A DNA stretch of 64,000 bases, from positions 390,001 through 454,000 of the forward strand of contig NZ_JAIRAU010000027.1 in the NCBI RefSeq assembly GCF_020073745.1. Reading direction: 5' to 3'. Positions 19,648 to 27,091 of the stretch are shown here, piece by piece. The notes below the pieces were generated by a model, which was given only the letters and a program-made list of their open reading frames with translations, did no database searches and was not told the DNA's origin. The position numbers were made by a program, and so were the translations under genes. The number at the start of each line of letters is the position of its first letter. The first letter of the stretch is position 1. The stretch is from Nannocystis pusilla. Its GTDB lineage: Bacteria; Myxococcota_A; Polyangia; Nannocystales; Nannocystaceae.

Positions 19648-20436
19648 TCAACCGCCGCGAAAGCGCGGCGAACGACGCTCCCGCGCGGCCGCTCGACCTT
19701 CGCGGAAGTCGTCGCTGGTGTAGGCGACGCGGCGGGCTCGCTCGTGCGCGGCGAGCTCTTCGGCGGTCGGTCCGCCGCGGTCGAGCGCGCGCAGCAGGTC
19801 CCGATGGGCCCGCAGGCTCTGCGGCGCGCCCCGACGTAGTCGGGCGGCCAGCTCCTCGCCGGCTCGCGCGAGCTCGTCCTGCGGGTGCAGCCCGGCGAGC
19901 GCGCCGGCGCGGTCGGCCTCCTCGGCGGTGATGCCGTCGGCGGCGAGCAACATCCGCCGCGCGAGCGCCGGACCGAACACCCGCCGCAGGAGGGCGACGC
20001 CGGCGGCGTGGTAGACGACGCCGAGGCGCGCGGCGGGGACGGTGAAGCGGACGCCGGGCGCGGCGATCCGAACATCGCAGGCCGCGACCAACTCGACGCC
20101 GGCGCCGAACACGTCGCCGTGGACGACGGCGACGACCAGGGCGTCGCAGGTCTGCAGGGCGGCAGTGGCGGTGATGAGCGGGGCGTCGGGGGCGTCGGCG
20201 TCCGCGGCGTCGACCTGTCCTTCGGGCAAGGCGTCGAGGTCGAAGCCGGCGCAGAAGCACGGGCCGGCGGCGGCGTCGAGCACGACGATCTCGCCGCGGA
20301 GCGCCCGCGCCCCGGCCTCGATCGCGGCCAGCATGGCGGGCGTGAGGGCGTTGCGCTTGCGCGGGTGGCTGATCGTCCAGCGGACGATGCCGGGCGCGAG
20401 CACGGTCTCGATCAGCCGGCCGGGTTCATCGCGCAT
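19648..20436 (-). CDS. Enoyl-CoA hydratase/isomerase (crotonase) family protein
   Basis: A 262-residue crotonase fold. The first oxyanion-hole segment is CFCAGFDLDAL and the second GDVFGAGVELVAACDVRIAA. The Glu of the second motif, equivalent to Glu144 of rat hydratase, is present. The usual second catalytic Glu (PEIxLG) is replaced in FTVPAARLGVVYHAAG, so this is more likely an isomerase, hydrolase or other crotonase than a true hydratase. A half-copy of the dispersed hairpin (GACCTGTCCTTCGGGCAAG) encodes LPEGQVDAA in a surface loop. The ATG start is at 20436. The 243 bases upstream carry no convincing gene, although a short frame ending at 20426 overlaps this start. Confidence 0.8.
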   Translation of the reverse strand: MRDEPGRLIETVLAPGIVRWTISHPRKRNALTPAMLAAIEAGARALRGEIVVLDAAAGPCFCAGFDLDALPEGQVDAADADAPDAPLITATAALQTCDALVVAVVHGDVFGAGVELVAACDVRIAAPGVRFTVPAARLGVVYHAAGVALLRRVFGPALARRMLLAADGITAEEADRAGALAGLHPQDELARAGEELAARLRRGAPQSLRAHRDLLRALDRGGPTAEELAAHERARRVAYTSDDFREGRAAARERRSPRFRGG

Positions 20437-20679
20437 GCGCGGCGACCTCGTGGACGGGCGAGCGAGCGAGGACGAGGCCGCGCGGTGCGAGCGGCTCGCG
20501 GTCGGGGGTGCGATCGAGGTGCAGGGCGCCGGCGCGAGCCATGGCGGCAGCGAAGCGCGGGCCCGCGGGGCGAGTGAAGGCGTGGCCGCGTGACCGATGC
20601 GAGCCGCGATCGCCGGACGCGACGAGACGCGGCCCGCGATCGCGGCGGGCGCACGCGGAGGCGCGACGAGCGGCGGGGC

Positions 20680-21138
20680 TCATGGCGCGGGCGCGGGGAC
20701 AGGAGCGGACTTGACCTTGCCCTTCCCCTCGGGGGCGGACAGCACGAGGTCCTTGCCGCCGGAGCTGGACGGCAGCTCCGGCCTCACCAGACCGGCCTCG
20801 ACGTCGCGGCGCAACCGCTCGAGTTCCTGCGCCTGTGGACTGTCGGGGTTCTGCAAGATCTTGCGGCGTAGCGCGTGGGCTCGCGCGCGCCGCTGGTCGG
20901 GGGTGAGGGTGTTCGGGTCCGACTCGATGAGCGCGATCTCTTCCGCGGTGAGCGGCGGCTCCTTGGGGATCTCGAGCTTCTCGGGCGCGGCAGCCGGGGC
21001 GGCCGCAGGCGCGGGCGCGGGGCTCGGCGGAGGGGCCTTGGCGGCCTCGGCAGGAGCGCTCTTGCCGGCCTGGACCGGCGCGGGGGCCGTGGGACCGCAG
21101 GCAGCGAAAAGGAGCGCGGCGATGAGCGGGCGTCGCAT
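20680..21138 (-). CDS. Small Pro/Ala-rich lipoprotein
   Basis: A 152-residue predicted lipoprotein. MRRPLIAALLFAAC gives a signal peptide with lipidated Cys14, then an Ala/Pro spacer (~18-55) suited to crossing the periplasm. A charged helical segment (TAEEIALIESDPNTLTPDQR, ARAHALRRKILQNPDSPQ) and a Lys/Pro tail follow. No known domain is recognised. The start at 21138 is preferred over 21150 because it gives a standard signal peptide length. It diverges from the ABC transporter pair at 21414. Confidence 0.65.
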   Translation of the reverse strand: MRRPLIAALLFAACGPTAPAPVQAGKSAPAEAAKAPPPSPAPAPAAAPAAAPEKLEIPKEPPLTAEEIALIESDPNTLTPDQRRARAHALRRKILQNPDSPQAQELERLRRDVEAGLVRPELPSSSGGKDLVLSAPEGKGKVKSAPVPAPAP

Positions 21139-21317
21139 GGGGCGCAGCATACCAAACCGAACGGGCGCCGCAGCAGCGGTGGGGCCGCGAGTCGGCGGTC
21201 CGCGGGCGGCGCGGGGCCGCGGGAGGTCAAGGCTCGACGGGCGAGCCGGTGCGGGCGAGAGGCCTTCGGGGGCCCGGGCGAGCCCCGATCACGCCGGCCG
21301 GAGGGCTGGAGAGAAGA

Positions 21318-21331
21318 TGTCCCGAGGGACA
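21318..21331. repeat. Dispersed hairpin, TGTCC-CGAG-GGACA
   Basis: Perfect 5-bp stem with CGAG loop in the divergent spacer upstream of the ABC transporter gene (start at 21414). Confidence 0.7.
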
Positions 21332-21413
21332 GGTTCGTGCGGTCGCGCTCGACGGCGGGCGGGGGATGGGCTGAAATATCGGCGGGTGCGGCGACGTTCG
21401 TCGCCCGACGAGC

Positions 21414-22379
21414 ATGCGGATCGACCTGCGGAACCTCGGCAAGACCTACGACGGCGACCGCTGGGCCATCCGGGGGCTCGACCTCACCATCCCGAGCGGG
21501 TCGATCTGCGGCCTCATCGGGCCCAACGGCGCCGGCAAGTCGACCACGCTGCGCATGCTGGCGACGGTGATGCGGCCGAGCGAGGGCGAGATCCAGTTCG
21601 ACGGCCGGCCGCCCGAGGTCGACGACGCCGAGCTGCGGCGGGCGATCGGCTTCCTCGGCGACGGCAACCCGCTCTACAAGCACATGAGCCCGGCCGAGTA
21701 CCTGCGCTTCTTCGGCGAGTGCTTCCGAGTGCCGGACAAGGAGCTCGCGGCGGCGGTCGAGGACATGCTCGTGACCTTCGACCTGGTCGACAAGCGCGAC
21801 GCGCCGGCCGGCTCGCTGTCGAAGGGGATGCGCCAGCGGCTGCTGATCGCCCGCTGCCTGCTGCACAAGCCGCGGCTGCTCATCCTCGACGAGCCGGCCG
21901 ACGGCCTCGACCCCCGCGGGCGCAGCGAGCTGCGGACCATCCTGCTGCGCACGCGCGAGCGCGGGACCACGGTGCTGATCTCGTCGCACATCCTGCGCGA
22001 GCTCGACGACCTGTGCGATCAGCTGGCGATCCTGCAGCAGGGCAAGCTGGTGGTCGCGGGCGACGTCGCCGACATCATCGAGCGCTACGAGGTGCGCCGG
22101 TTCGTCTACGAGCTGCGGATCTTGCCGCCCACCGGGCCCGAGGGGGCCGGCAGCGAGCGCGCGCGCGAGGTGCTGGTGGGCCATCGCGCGCTGATCGAGT
22201 CCAGCGGGTTCGAGGACGGCTGCGAGACGATCACCGCCCAGATCCCGGGGGGCGAGGACCGCATGGCCGACACCCTCGCCGCGCTGGTGGCCGCCGGCGT
22301 CCGCGTGGTCACCTGCAGCCGCGTCCGCAGCCGCCTCGAAGACGTCTATAACCGCCTGTCCGAAGACCGCGTCAACTAG
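21414..22379 (+). CDS. ABC transporter ATP-binding protein (exporter type)
   Basis: A 321-residue ABC ATPase. Walker A is GLIGPNGAGKST (~36-47), the ABC signature LSKGMRQRLLIA (~134), Walker B LLILDEPADGLDP (~156), and the H-loop SSHIL. The tail of ~100 residues beyond the ATPase core (YELRILPPTGPEGAG onward, ending SRLEDVYNRLSEDRVN) is typical of the CcmA/DrrA-type group that energises two-component exporters. The next gene begins 14 bases after this stop and encodes a large multi-spanning membrane protein, so the two presumably form one transporter. Substrate unknown. Confidence 0.88.
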   Translation: MRIDLRNLGKTYDGDRWAIRGLDLTIPSGSICGLIGPNGAGKSTTLRMLATVMRPSEGEIQFDGRPPEVDDAELRRAIGFLGDGNPLYKHMSPAEYLRFFGECFRVPDKELAAAVEDMLVTFDLVDKRDAPAGSLSKGMRQRLLIARCLLHKPRLLILDEPADGLDPRGRSELRTILLRTRERGTTVLISSHILRELDDLCDQLAILQQGKLVVAGDVADIIERYEVRRFVYELRILPPTGPEGAGSERAREVLVGHRALIESSGFEDGCETITAQIPGGEDRMADTLAALVAAGVRVVTCSRVRSRLEDVYNRLSEDRVN

Positions 22380-22393
22380 CCCAGGAGCCGCCC

Positions 22394-24241
22394 ATGTCCC
22401 GCCGCCTTTCGATCCGCTCCGCCGCCCGGCCCTTCGTCGCCCGCGCCCTCCGCGGCCCCCGTGGCCGCCGCCTGCTCGCGCTGTCCGTCCTGCTGACCGC
22501 GATGTCCGGGTTGCTCGGCGTGTGGCTGGCTCTCGGGACAGGTGAGTTCGAGCGCGAGCTGCGGACCGCGTTCTCCCTCGAGGAGAACACCTTCCGCCAG
22601 GAGCAGGCGCGCTTCGTCCTGATCGCAGACTCGGCCGACGAGGCGGCGGCGCTCCGCACCGCGCTGCAGCGCCGCGCCGCCGGCCTGCCGCCGGGATACG
22701 ACGACGCCGCCAATCGGGTGCAGAACATGCTCGACACGGCCGAATTGCGCCTGCGCCAGGCGGCGGTCGGTGAGCCGCCGCGCGGGCTCCGCGAGCTGCA
22801 GGTGGCGGCGGTGCGGACCCTCGAGACATGGACGAAGAGCCATGTCCCTTCGGGCAGCTACCGCGCGGGCGACTACTTCGCCTGGTACGACGCCGACGAG
22901 GTCCGCGCGTTGCGCTCGGTGGTGGCGCGCGAGATGACGCCGGCGGTCGAGATCTACGCCTCGCCGCTCGGGCCGCTCGACGCCCTGCGGATGGCGGGGG
23001 TGTTGGCCGGCGGGGCGCTGATGATGTTGTTGCTGCTGGCGGCGCCGGTGCTGGCGGGCACGCAGATGGCCCAGGAGACGCACGAGAACACGCTGCAGCC
23101 GCTGGCCGGCAGCGCGCTGCGGGCCCAGGAGCTGGCGATCGGTCTGACGGCCGGGCCGCTGGCGGTGGTCGGGGTGTTGGCGGCGCCGCAGCTGCTCCTG
23201 CTGCTCGCGGCCGCGGCGGCCGTCGGCCACGTCGGCTCGGCGCTGGCGCTGGTCGCGGTGACGATGGCCGGCGGGGCGTTCCTGCTCCTGCTGGCGCAGC
23301 TGGCCGGGCTCGCGCTCGGCAAGGTCCGCTCGCCCGGCCTGGTCGCCGGCGGCCTGGCGGGCATCCTCAGCATCCTCGGCGGGATCGGCGTGGCGCTCGC
23401 GGCCGAGATGTCCCAGAGGACAGCCGGCACGCTGGCCCTGCTGCCGCAGGCGGCGGCCAGCCACTCGCTCGCGCAGGCGTTCGGGCTCGGCGGCGAGGGC
23501 CCGGCCTTCGGCGCCGAGATCGACACGACGATGCCGGTGATCGTCGGCGCGCTCGGCATGCTGACGCTGGCGTACCTCGGCCTGCGCGCGCTGGCCCGGC
23601 GGGTCGGCAACACCGACATGGTGACGCTGCGCGGCGGCGAGGCGCTGGTCGGCGCGATCGCGGCGATGGTGCTGGTGACCACCGCCAACCCGCCGCTCGA
23701 CGAGTGGCGCAGCGAAGAGTTCTACCTGCTGAACCTCGGCATGCTGTCGATCCCGCTGGCGATCCTGCTGATGATGCGCGCGCCGACGGGGGATGTCCCG
23801 CCGGCCCTGCGGCGCACGCCGGTCGGGCCGCTGGTCGGCGAGTTCATGGCCTGGGCCGCGCTCTACCTCGCGCTGGCCGCGACGATGCTCCCGCACGGCG
23901 CCATGCACGTGTTCGGGCACCCGGTTGCGTTCCTCCACGCGCTGTGGTTCCTGGTCGTGACCGCGCTGCTGTCGCTGCGCGTGGCCGTCGCGCCGATGAC
24001 CTTCGCCTCGCGCCTGTGGACCATGGTGTGCATGGCGATGCTGGCGATCGCGTTCGGCGAGACGGCGGTGTGGTCGCGCTCGGCCCAGAACCTCTACGCC
24101 AGCCACCCCGCCGTGTTCGCGTTGTCCGAGCTGAGCCCGCTGCTCGGGTTCGTCCAGGCGGCCCTGACGATCGCGGTCCCGTGGACGCTGCTGCGCGCGC
24201 TCCGGCGCCCGGCCTCGGTCGCGCCGGTGACCGTCGAGTAG
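22394..24241 (+). CDS. ABC transporter permease, ABC-2-like
   Basis: A 615-residue membrane protein. The first segment is LLALSVLLTAMSGLLGVWLA (~29-48), followed by a ~140-residue extracytoplasmic domain. At least ten further hydrophobic segments follow, among them [40 protein letters not shown] and MVCMAMLAIAFGETAVW. The motif QMAQETHENTLQPLAGSALR after the second segment is characteristic of ABC-2 exporters. Two hairpin-family insertions lie in frame: 22826-22856, encoding TKSHVPSGS in the external domain, and 23409-23422, encoding AEMSQRTAG in a loop. It is co-transcribed with the ATPase gene and converges on the flavoprotein gene at 24403. Confidence 0.8.
   Translation: MSRRLSIRSAARPFVARALRGPRGRRLLALSVLLTAMSGLLGVWLALGTGEFERELRTAFSLEENTFRQEQARFVLIADSADEAAALRTALQRRAAGLPPGYDDAANRVQNMLDTAELRLRQAAVGEPPRGLRELQVAAVRTLETWTKSHVPSGSYRAGDYFAWYDADEVRALRSVVAREMTPAVEIYASPLGPLDALRMAGVLAGGALMMLLLLAAPVLAGTQMAQETHENTLQPLAGSALRAQELAIGLTAGPLAVVGVLAAPQLLLLLAAAAAVGHVGSALALVAVTMAGGAFLLLLAQLAGLALGKVRSPGLVAGGLAGILSILGGIGVALAAEMSQRTAGTLALLPQAAASHSLAQAFGLGGEGPAFGAEIDTTMPVIVGALGMLTLAYLGLRALARRVGNTDMVTLRGGEALVGAIAAMVLVTTANPPLDEWRSEEFYLLNLGMLSIPLAILLMMRAPTGDVPPALRRTPVGPLVGEFMAWAALYLALAATMLPHGAMHVFGHPVAFLHALWFLVVTALLSLRVAVAPMTFASRLWTMVCMAMLAIAFGETAVWSRSAQNLYASHPAVFALSELSPLLGFVQAALTIAVPWTLLRALRRPASVAPVTVE
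23409..23422. repeat. Dispersed hairpin, TGTCC-CAGA-GGACA
   Basis: Perfect 5-bp stem in frame within the permease gene, encoding MSQRT in a short loop between hydrophobic segments. Confidence 0.7.
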
Positions 24242-24246
24242 GAGGG

Positions 24247-24274
24247 TGGCCCGAAGGGCATGTCCTTCGGGCCA
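24247..24274. repeat. 28-bp perfect hairpin at permease 3' end
   Basis: The 11-bp arms TGGCCCGAAGG and CCTTCGGGCCA pair perfectly around gcatgt, starting five bases after the permease stop. It is an extended member of the dispersed family and a likely transcript end for the + strand. There is no T-tract. Confidence 0.75.
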
Positions 24275-24285
24275 TCAGGCGAGAG

Positions 24286-24309
24286 AGGCCGCGGCCCGCG
24301 CCGCGGCCT
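24286..24309. terminator. Candidate bidirectional terminator hairpin
   Basis: AGGCCGCGG and CCGCGGCCT form a perfect 9-bp GC stem with a 6-base loop, followed by GTTTG. It lies between two convergent genes and between two dispersed hairpins. There is no strong T-run, so factor-independent function is uncertain. Confidence 0.5.
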
Positions 24310-24345
24310 GTTTGCGCGGCGCGACGGCGGCCCGGGGGCGCGCGA

Positions 24346-24375
24346 ATGGCCCGGAGGACATGTCCTTTGGGCCAT
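24346..24375. repeat. 30-bp hairpin with G.T wobbles at flavoprotein 3' end
   Basis: ATGGCCCGGAGGACA pairs with TGTCCTTTGGGCCAT over all 15 positions if two G.T (G.U) pairs are allowed. The central core is GGACATGTCC. It mirrors the hairpin at 24247 on the other side of the convergent spacer. Confidence 0.75.
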
Positions 24376-24402
24376 CACGCCGCGCGCCCGGTGCGTCGCC
24401 GC

Positions 24403-25347
24403 TCAGCCGCGGCTCGGCAGGGCGCCGTGGAACGTCGACTTGAGCTCGGCGACCCGCGAGGTGTCGTTGAGGTCGATCGGCGGGATGGTGTCGTAGGCCT
24501 CGTAGAAGGTGTGGGCCGGCATGTCCTCGGGGATCTCGAGGGCGCGGCGGATCTTGCGGTTGTCGGGCACGAAGCCGCGGTGGAGCAGGCGCTCGATGGT
24601 GGCGCCGATGGTGCCCTGGAGGCCGCAGATCAGGATGCCGACGCGGTCGGGGCGGAAGGTGTTGCGGTCGAGGCCGAGGCTGTCCTCGAGGCCAGGCAGG
24701 CGGTCCGCCAGGAAGAAGTCCTCGGCGCGGCCGACGTGTCCGGTCCAGTTGGTCTCCTCGCGCGGGCGGCTGACGGTCGGGAGGTAGCGCAGGCCGTGGT
24801 TCTTGGCCAGCGCGTCGAGCTCGTCGCGGTAGCCGAGGTCCTTGCTGTAGCTGGCGCCGTGGATGATGGCCCAGTCGTCGAGCCGCACCAGGGGGTCCTG
24901 GTTGACCTTGCTGCGCACCATCGACAAGAACGGCGCCAGGCCGGTGCCGGCGGCCACGCACACCTTGAGCCGCGAGTCGTGGCCCATGGTGTCCTCGACG
25001 GTGAACTTGCCGACCGGCTGCGAGCGCAAGAACATGCGGTCGCCGGCGCGGGTCTTCCACAGCAAGTGGGTGAGCGGGTTGTCCGACTCCGGCTTCTCGA
25101 CGAAGCGGATGTAGAACTCGACCAGGTCGCGCCGCTCGGGGGCCGAGGCGATCGACATCGGCCGCCGCACGCTGCCCAGCTCGGGCTTCTCGCGGTTGTT
25201 GAGGCCGATCGTGAGGTACTGCCCGGGCACGAACCACGAACCCTCTCCGGGCAGCGCTTCGTCGGGGCGGATCCGGAACACCGCGAGGGCGGGGGTGAGG
25301 TCCTCGCGCTCGGCGAGGGTCGCGTTGTACACGAGCTCTTTGGCCAT
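24403..25347 (-). CDS. Ferredoxin/flavodoxin-NADP+ reductase-like flavoprotein
   Basis: A 314-residue FNR-type oxidoreductase. The FAD-binding strand-turn is RRPMSIASAPE (the RxYS motif with M in place of Y), preceded by SWFVPGQYLTIGL. The NADP domain begins CVAAGTGLAPFLSM, and the later ICGLQGTIGATIERLL is the family's second nucleotide motif. Such enzymes move electrons between NADPH and ferredoxin or flavodoxin in the cytoplasm. The C-terminal ~50 residues (IPEDMPAHTFYEAYDTIPPI) extend beyond the minimal bacterial Fpr. The ATG is at 25347. Its neighbours do not suggest a specific redox partner. Confidence 0.82.
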   Translation of the reverse strand: MAKELVYNATLAEREDLTPALAVFRIRPDEALPGEGSWFVPGQYLTIGLNNREKPELGSVRRPMSIASAPERRDLVEFYIRFVEKPESDNPLTHLLWKTRAGDRMFLRSQPVGKFTVEDTMGHDSRLKVCVAAGTGLAPFLSMVRSKVNQDPLVRLDDWAIIHGASYSKDLGYRDELDALAKNHGLRYLPTVSRPREETNWTGHVGRAEDFFLADRLPGLEDSLGLDRNTFRPDRVGILICGLQGTIGATIERLLHRGFVPDNRKIRRALEIPEDMPAHTFYEAYDTIPPIDLNDTSRVAELKSTFHGALPSRG

Positions 25348-25453
25348 GATGTGACTTTACCCGGGCGGTGTGCGGCGGAACAAGCGCCGGCGCGGCCCGC
25401 CGCGTGGAGCCGCGCCCATCGAATCGGCGCTCATTATACGGGATATCCTGGGG

Positions 25454-26899
25454 TCAGTCCGCCGCGAAGGCGCGGACCCACACGTTGAGGTCTTCGCCGA
25501 GAACATTGGACTGGCCGGCGAGGACCAGGAAGTCGGGCCCCCAGGCGGCGGCGATGCCGTCGTCGTACAGGTCGATGTCGTCGTTGTTGTAGGTGTGCGT
25601 CCAGATCTCGGTCCCGTCGCCGGCGAAGAGGCCGGCGAAGGCGTTGTCGAACTGGCCGGGGGCGACGAAGAAGCCGGAGGCGAAGATGCGCTCATCGGGG
25701 CCGACGACGACGCCGTTGCCGAGGCCGAACAGGAATTCGTAGTCCTTGGTGACGGTCCACTTCTCGGCGAAGTCGGGGCCGACGCGGCGCAGGCCGAAGT
25801 CGACGCCGGTGACCCCCTCGGGCGCCCGCCGGCCGACGAGCACGAGGTCGCCCGCGTCGCCGATCGGGACGGCGTCGAGCCAGCCGCCGCCGGGGTGGTC
25901 CTCGATCTGGGTGTCGACGATCGCGCCGTCGGTGTCGAGGGTGATGAGCACCGGGCGGGCGGTGTTGTCCTCGTCGACGGAGAAGCCGCCGGTGAGCAGG
26001 CCGGCGTCGGTCCGGACGAGGAGGTAGCCGAGCACGCGGAAGGTGTCGGCCTGCGTGACGGTCTTCCACACGGCCTCGCCGTCGGCGAGGTCGTGGCGGC
26101 GTACGGTCATCTGCGTGCCCATGTCGAGCAGGTCCTCCTGGCCGGTCGAGTAGAGCGCGCCGTCAGCCAGCAAGAGGCGGCGGTTGAGCGCGTAGTCCAC
26201 CACCGGCGAGCCGTCGACGAAGCTCCAGCCCTCGTTGCCGTCGGCGTCGAAGCTGCGCACCACGGCCATCGCCGAGTTGTCAGGCCCCTCCTCGTAGCCG
26301 GCGGCGTAGATGTTGCCGTCGTCGTCGACGACCACGTGCTCGAAGGCGTTGCGGTCGCCGAGCATGTCGGGGTAGGTCTTCCTCCACAGCTCGGTGCCGT
26401 CGGGGTTGAGCGCGATGAGCAGCGCGTCGGTGTCGGCCGGGCTCACGCCCTCGACGCCGGCGAGGATGATGCGGCCGGTCTTGTCGATGGCGACCGCCCT
26501 GGCGCTGTCGAACTCGTCGGCCGCGCCGTTGTGGGTGTAGGTCCAGAGGACGTTGGCTGTCCTCTCGCACTTCGAGTTGCAGCCGTCGTCGGGCTCGTCG
26601 TTGCCGTCGTCGCACGCCTCGGACTCGGCGACGACGGCGTCGCCGCACACGGCCGGCGCCGGACCGGTGCTCGTCGAGGTCGGCGCGTCCGTGGTCGCGT
26701 CGGTGGTCGTCGGCGTGCCGGTGGTGGTGGTGATGTCGGGATCGGCCGTGTCCGAGGTCGTGGTGGTCGGATCGGTGTCCGTGCCCGAATCGGTGGTGGC
26801 GGTCGAGTCGGAGGGGCAGCCGGTCGCGAGCAGGAGCCAGGGTCCAAGAGACAGGACCGCGAGGCGTGCTGCACGGTCAGGGCGATAGAGGTTCGACAT
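25454..26899 (-). CDS. Lipoprotein with DUF4215 Cys-rich repeat and beta-propeller
   Basis: A 481-residue secreted lipoprotein. The signal peptide ends WLLLATGC with Cys28 lipidated. A Thr/Asp-rich linker (~30-78) and one myxobacterial DUF4215 Cys-rich repeat (VCGDAVVAESEACDDGNDE, then DDGCNSKCE) follow. From ~115 come repeated blade-like units such as ARAVAIDKTGRIILAGVEGV, VVVDDDGNIYAAGYEE and GVVVGPDERIFASGFF, each ending in an LxAL/LFAGDGTEIW strand. This matches PQQ/kelch-like propeller proteins common on myxobacterial surfaces. The role is unknown and could be binding. ATG at 26899. It diverges from the OmpA-type gene at 27092. Confidence 0.8.
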   Translation of the reverse strand: MSNLYRPDRAARLAVLSLGPWLLLATGCPSDSTATTDSGTDTDPTTTTSDTADPDITTTTGTPTTTDATTDAPTSTSTGPAPAVCGDAVVAESEACDDGNDEPDDGCNSKCERTANVLWTYTHNGAADEFDSARAVAIDKTGRIILAGVEGVSPADTDALLIALNPDGTELWRKTYPDMLGDRNAFEHVVVDDDGNIYAAGYEEGPDNSAMAVVRSFDADGNEGWSFVDGSPVVDYALNRRLLLADGALYSTGQEDLLDMGTQMTVRRHDLADGEAVWKTVTQADTFRVLGYLLVRTDAGLLTGGFSVDEDNTARPVLITLDTDGAIVDTQIEDHPGGGWLDAVPIGDAGDLVLVGRRAPEGVTGVDFGLRRVGPDFAEKWTVTKDYEFLFGLGNGVVVGPDERIFASGFFVAPGQFDNAFAGLFAGDGTEIWTHTYNNDDIDLYDDGIAAAWGPDFLVLAGQSNVLGEDLNVWVRAFAAD

Positions 26900-27091
26900 G
26901 ACTGCATGATCGCACGTCGATGGCCCTCGGTCTGCGAAGGCCGCATATCTCGCTTTCCGTCACGCACGGGCGACCGGGTCGGAAAATAGTTGGTGGTGCA
27001 CCGGCCAAACTCCGTGCTCGCGTCCGCACGCCCGGGGGCGGATCGCCACAAAGGTTTGACAGGTGTGCGCCCTTTGGGGGACGCTTCCTGC

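Noticed and set aside
20426-20683. Short minus-strand frame (85 codons) upstream of the crotonase gene
   Set aside because: Codon use of the last 38 codons is fair, but no similarity was recognised and the first half is Arg-rich shadow-like text.
27056-27091. Promoter with TTGACA before the OmpA-type gene
   Set aside because: No matching -10 at 16-18 bases, and it would leave almost no leader. Not enough to call.
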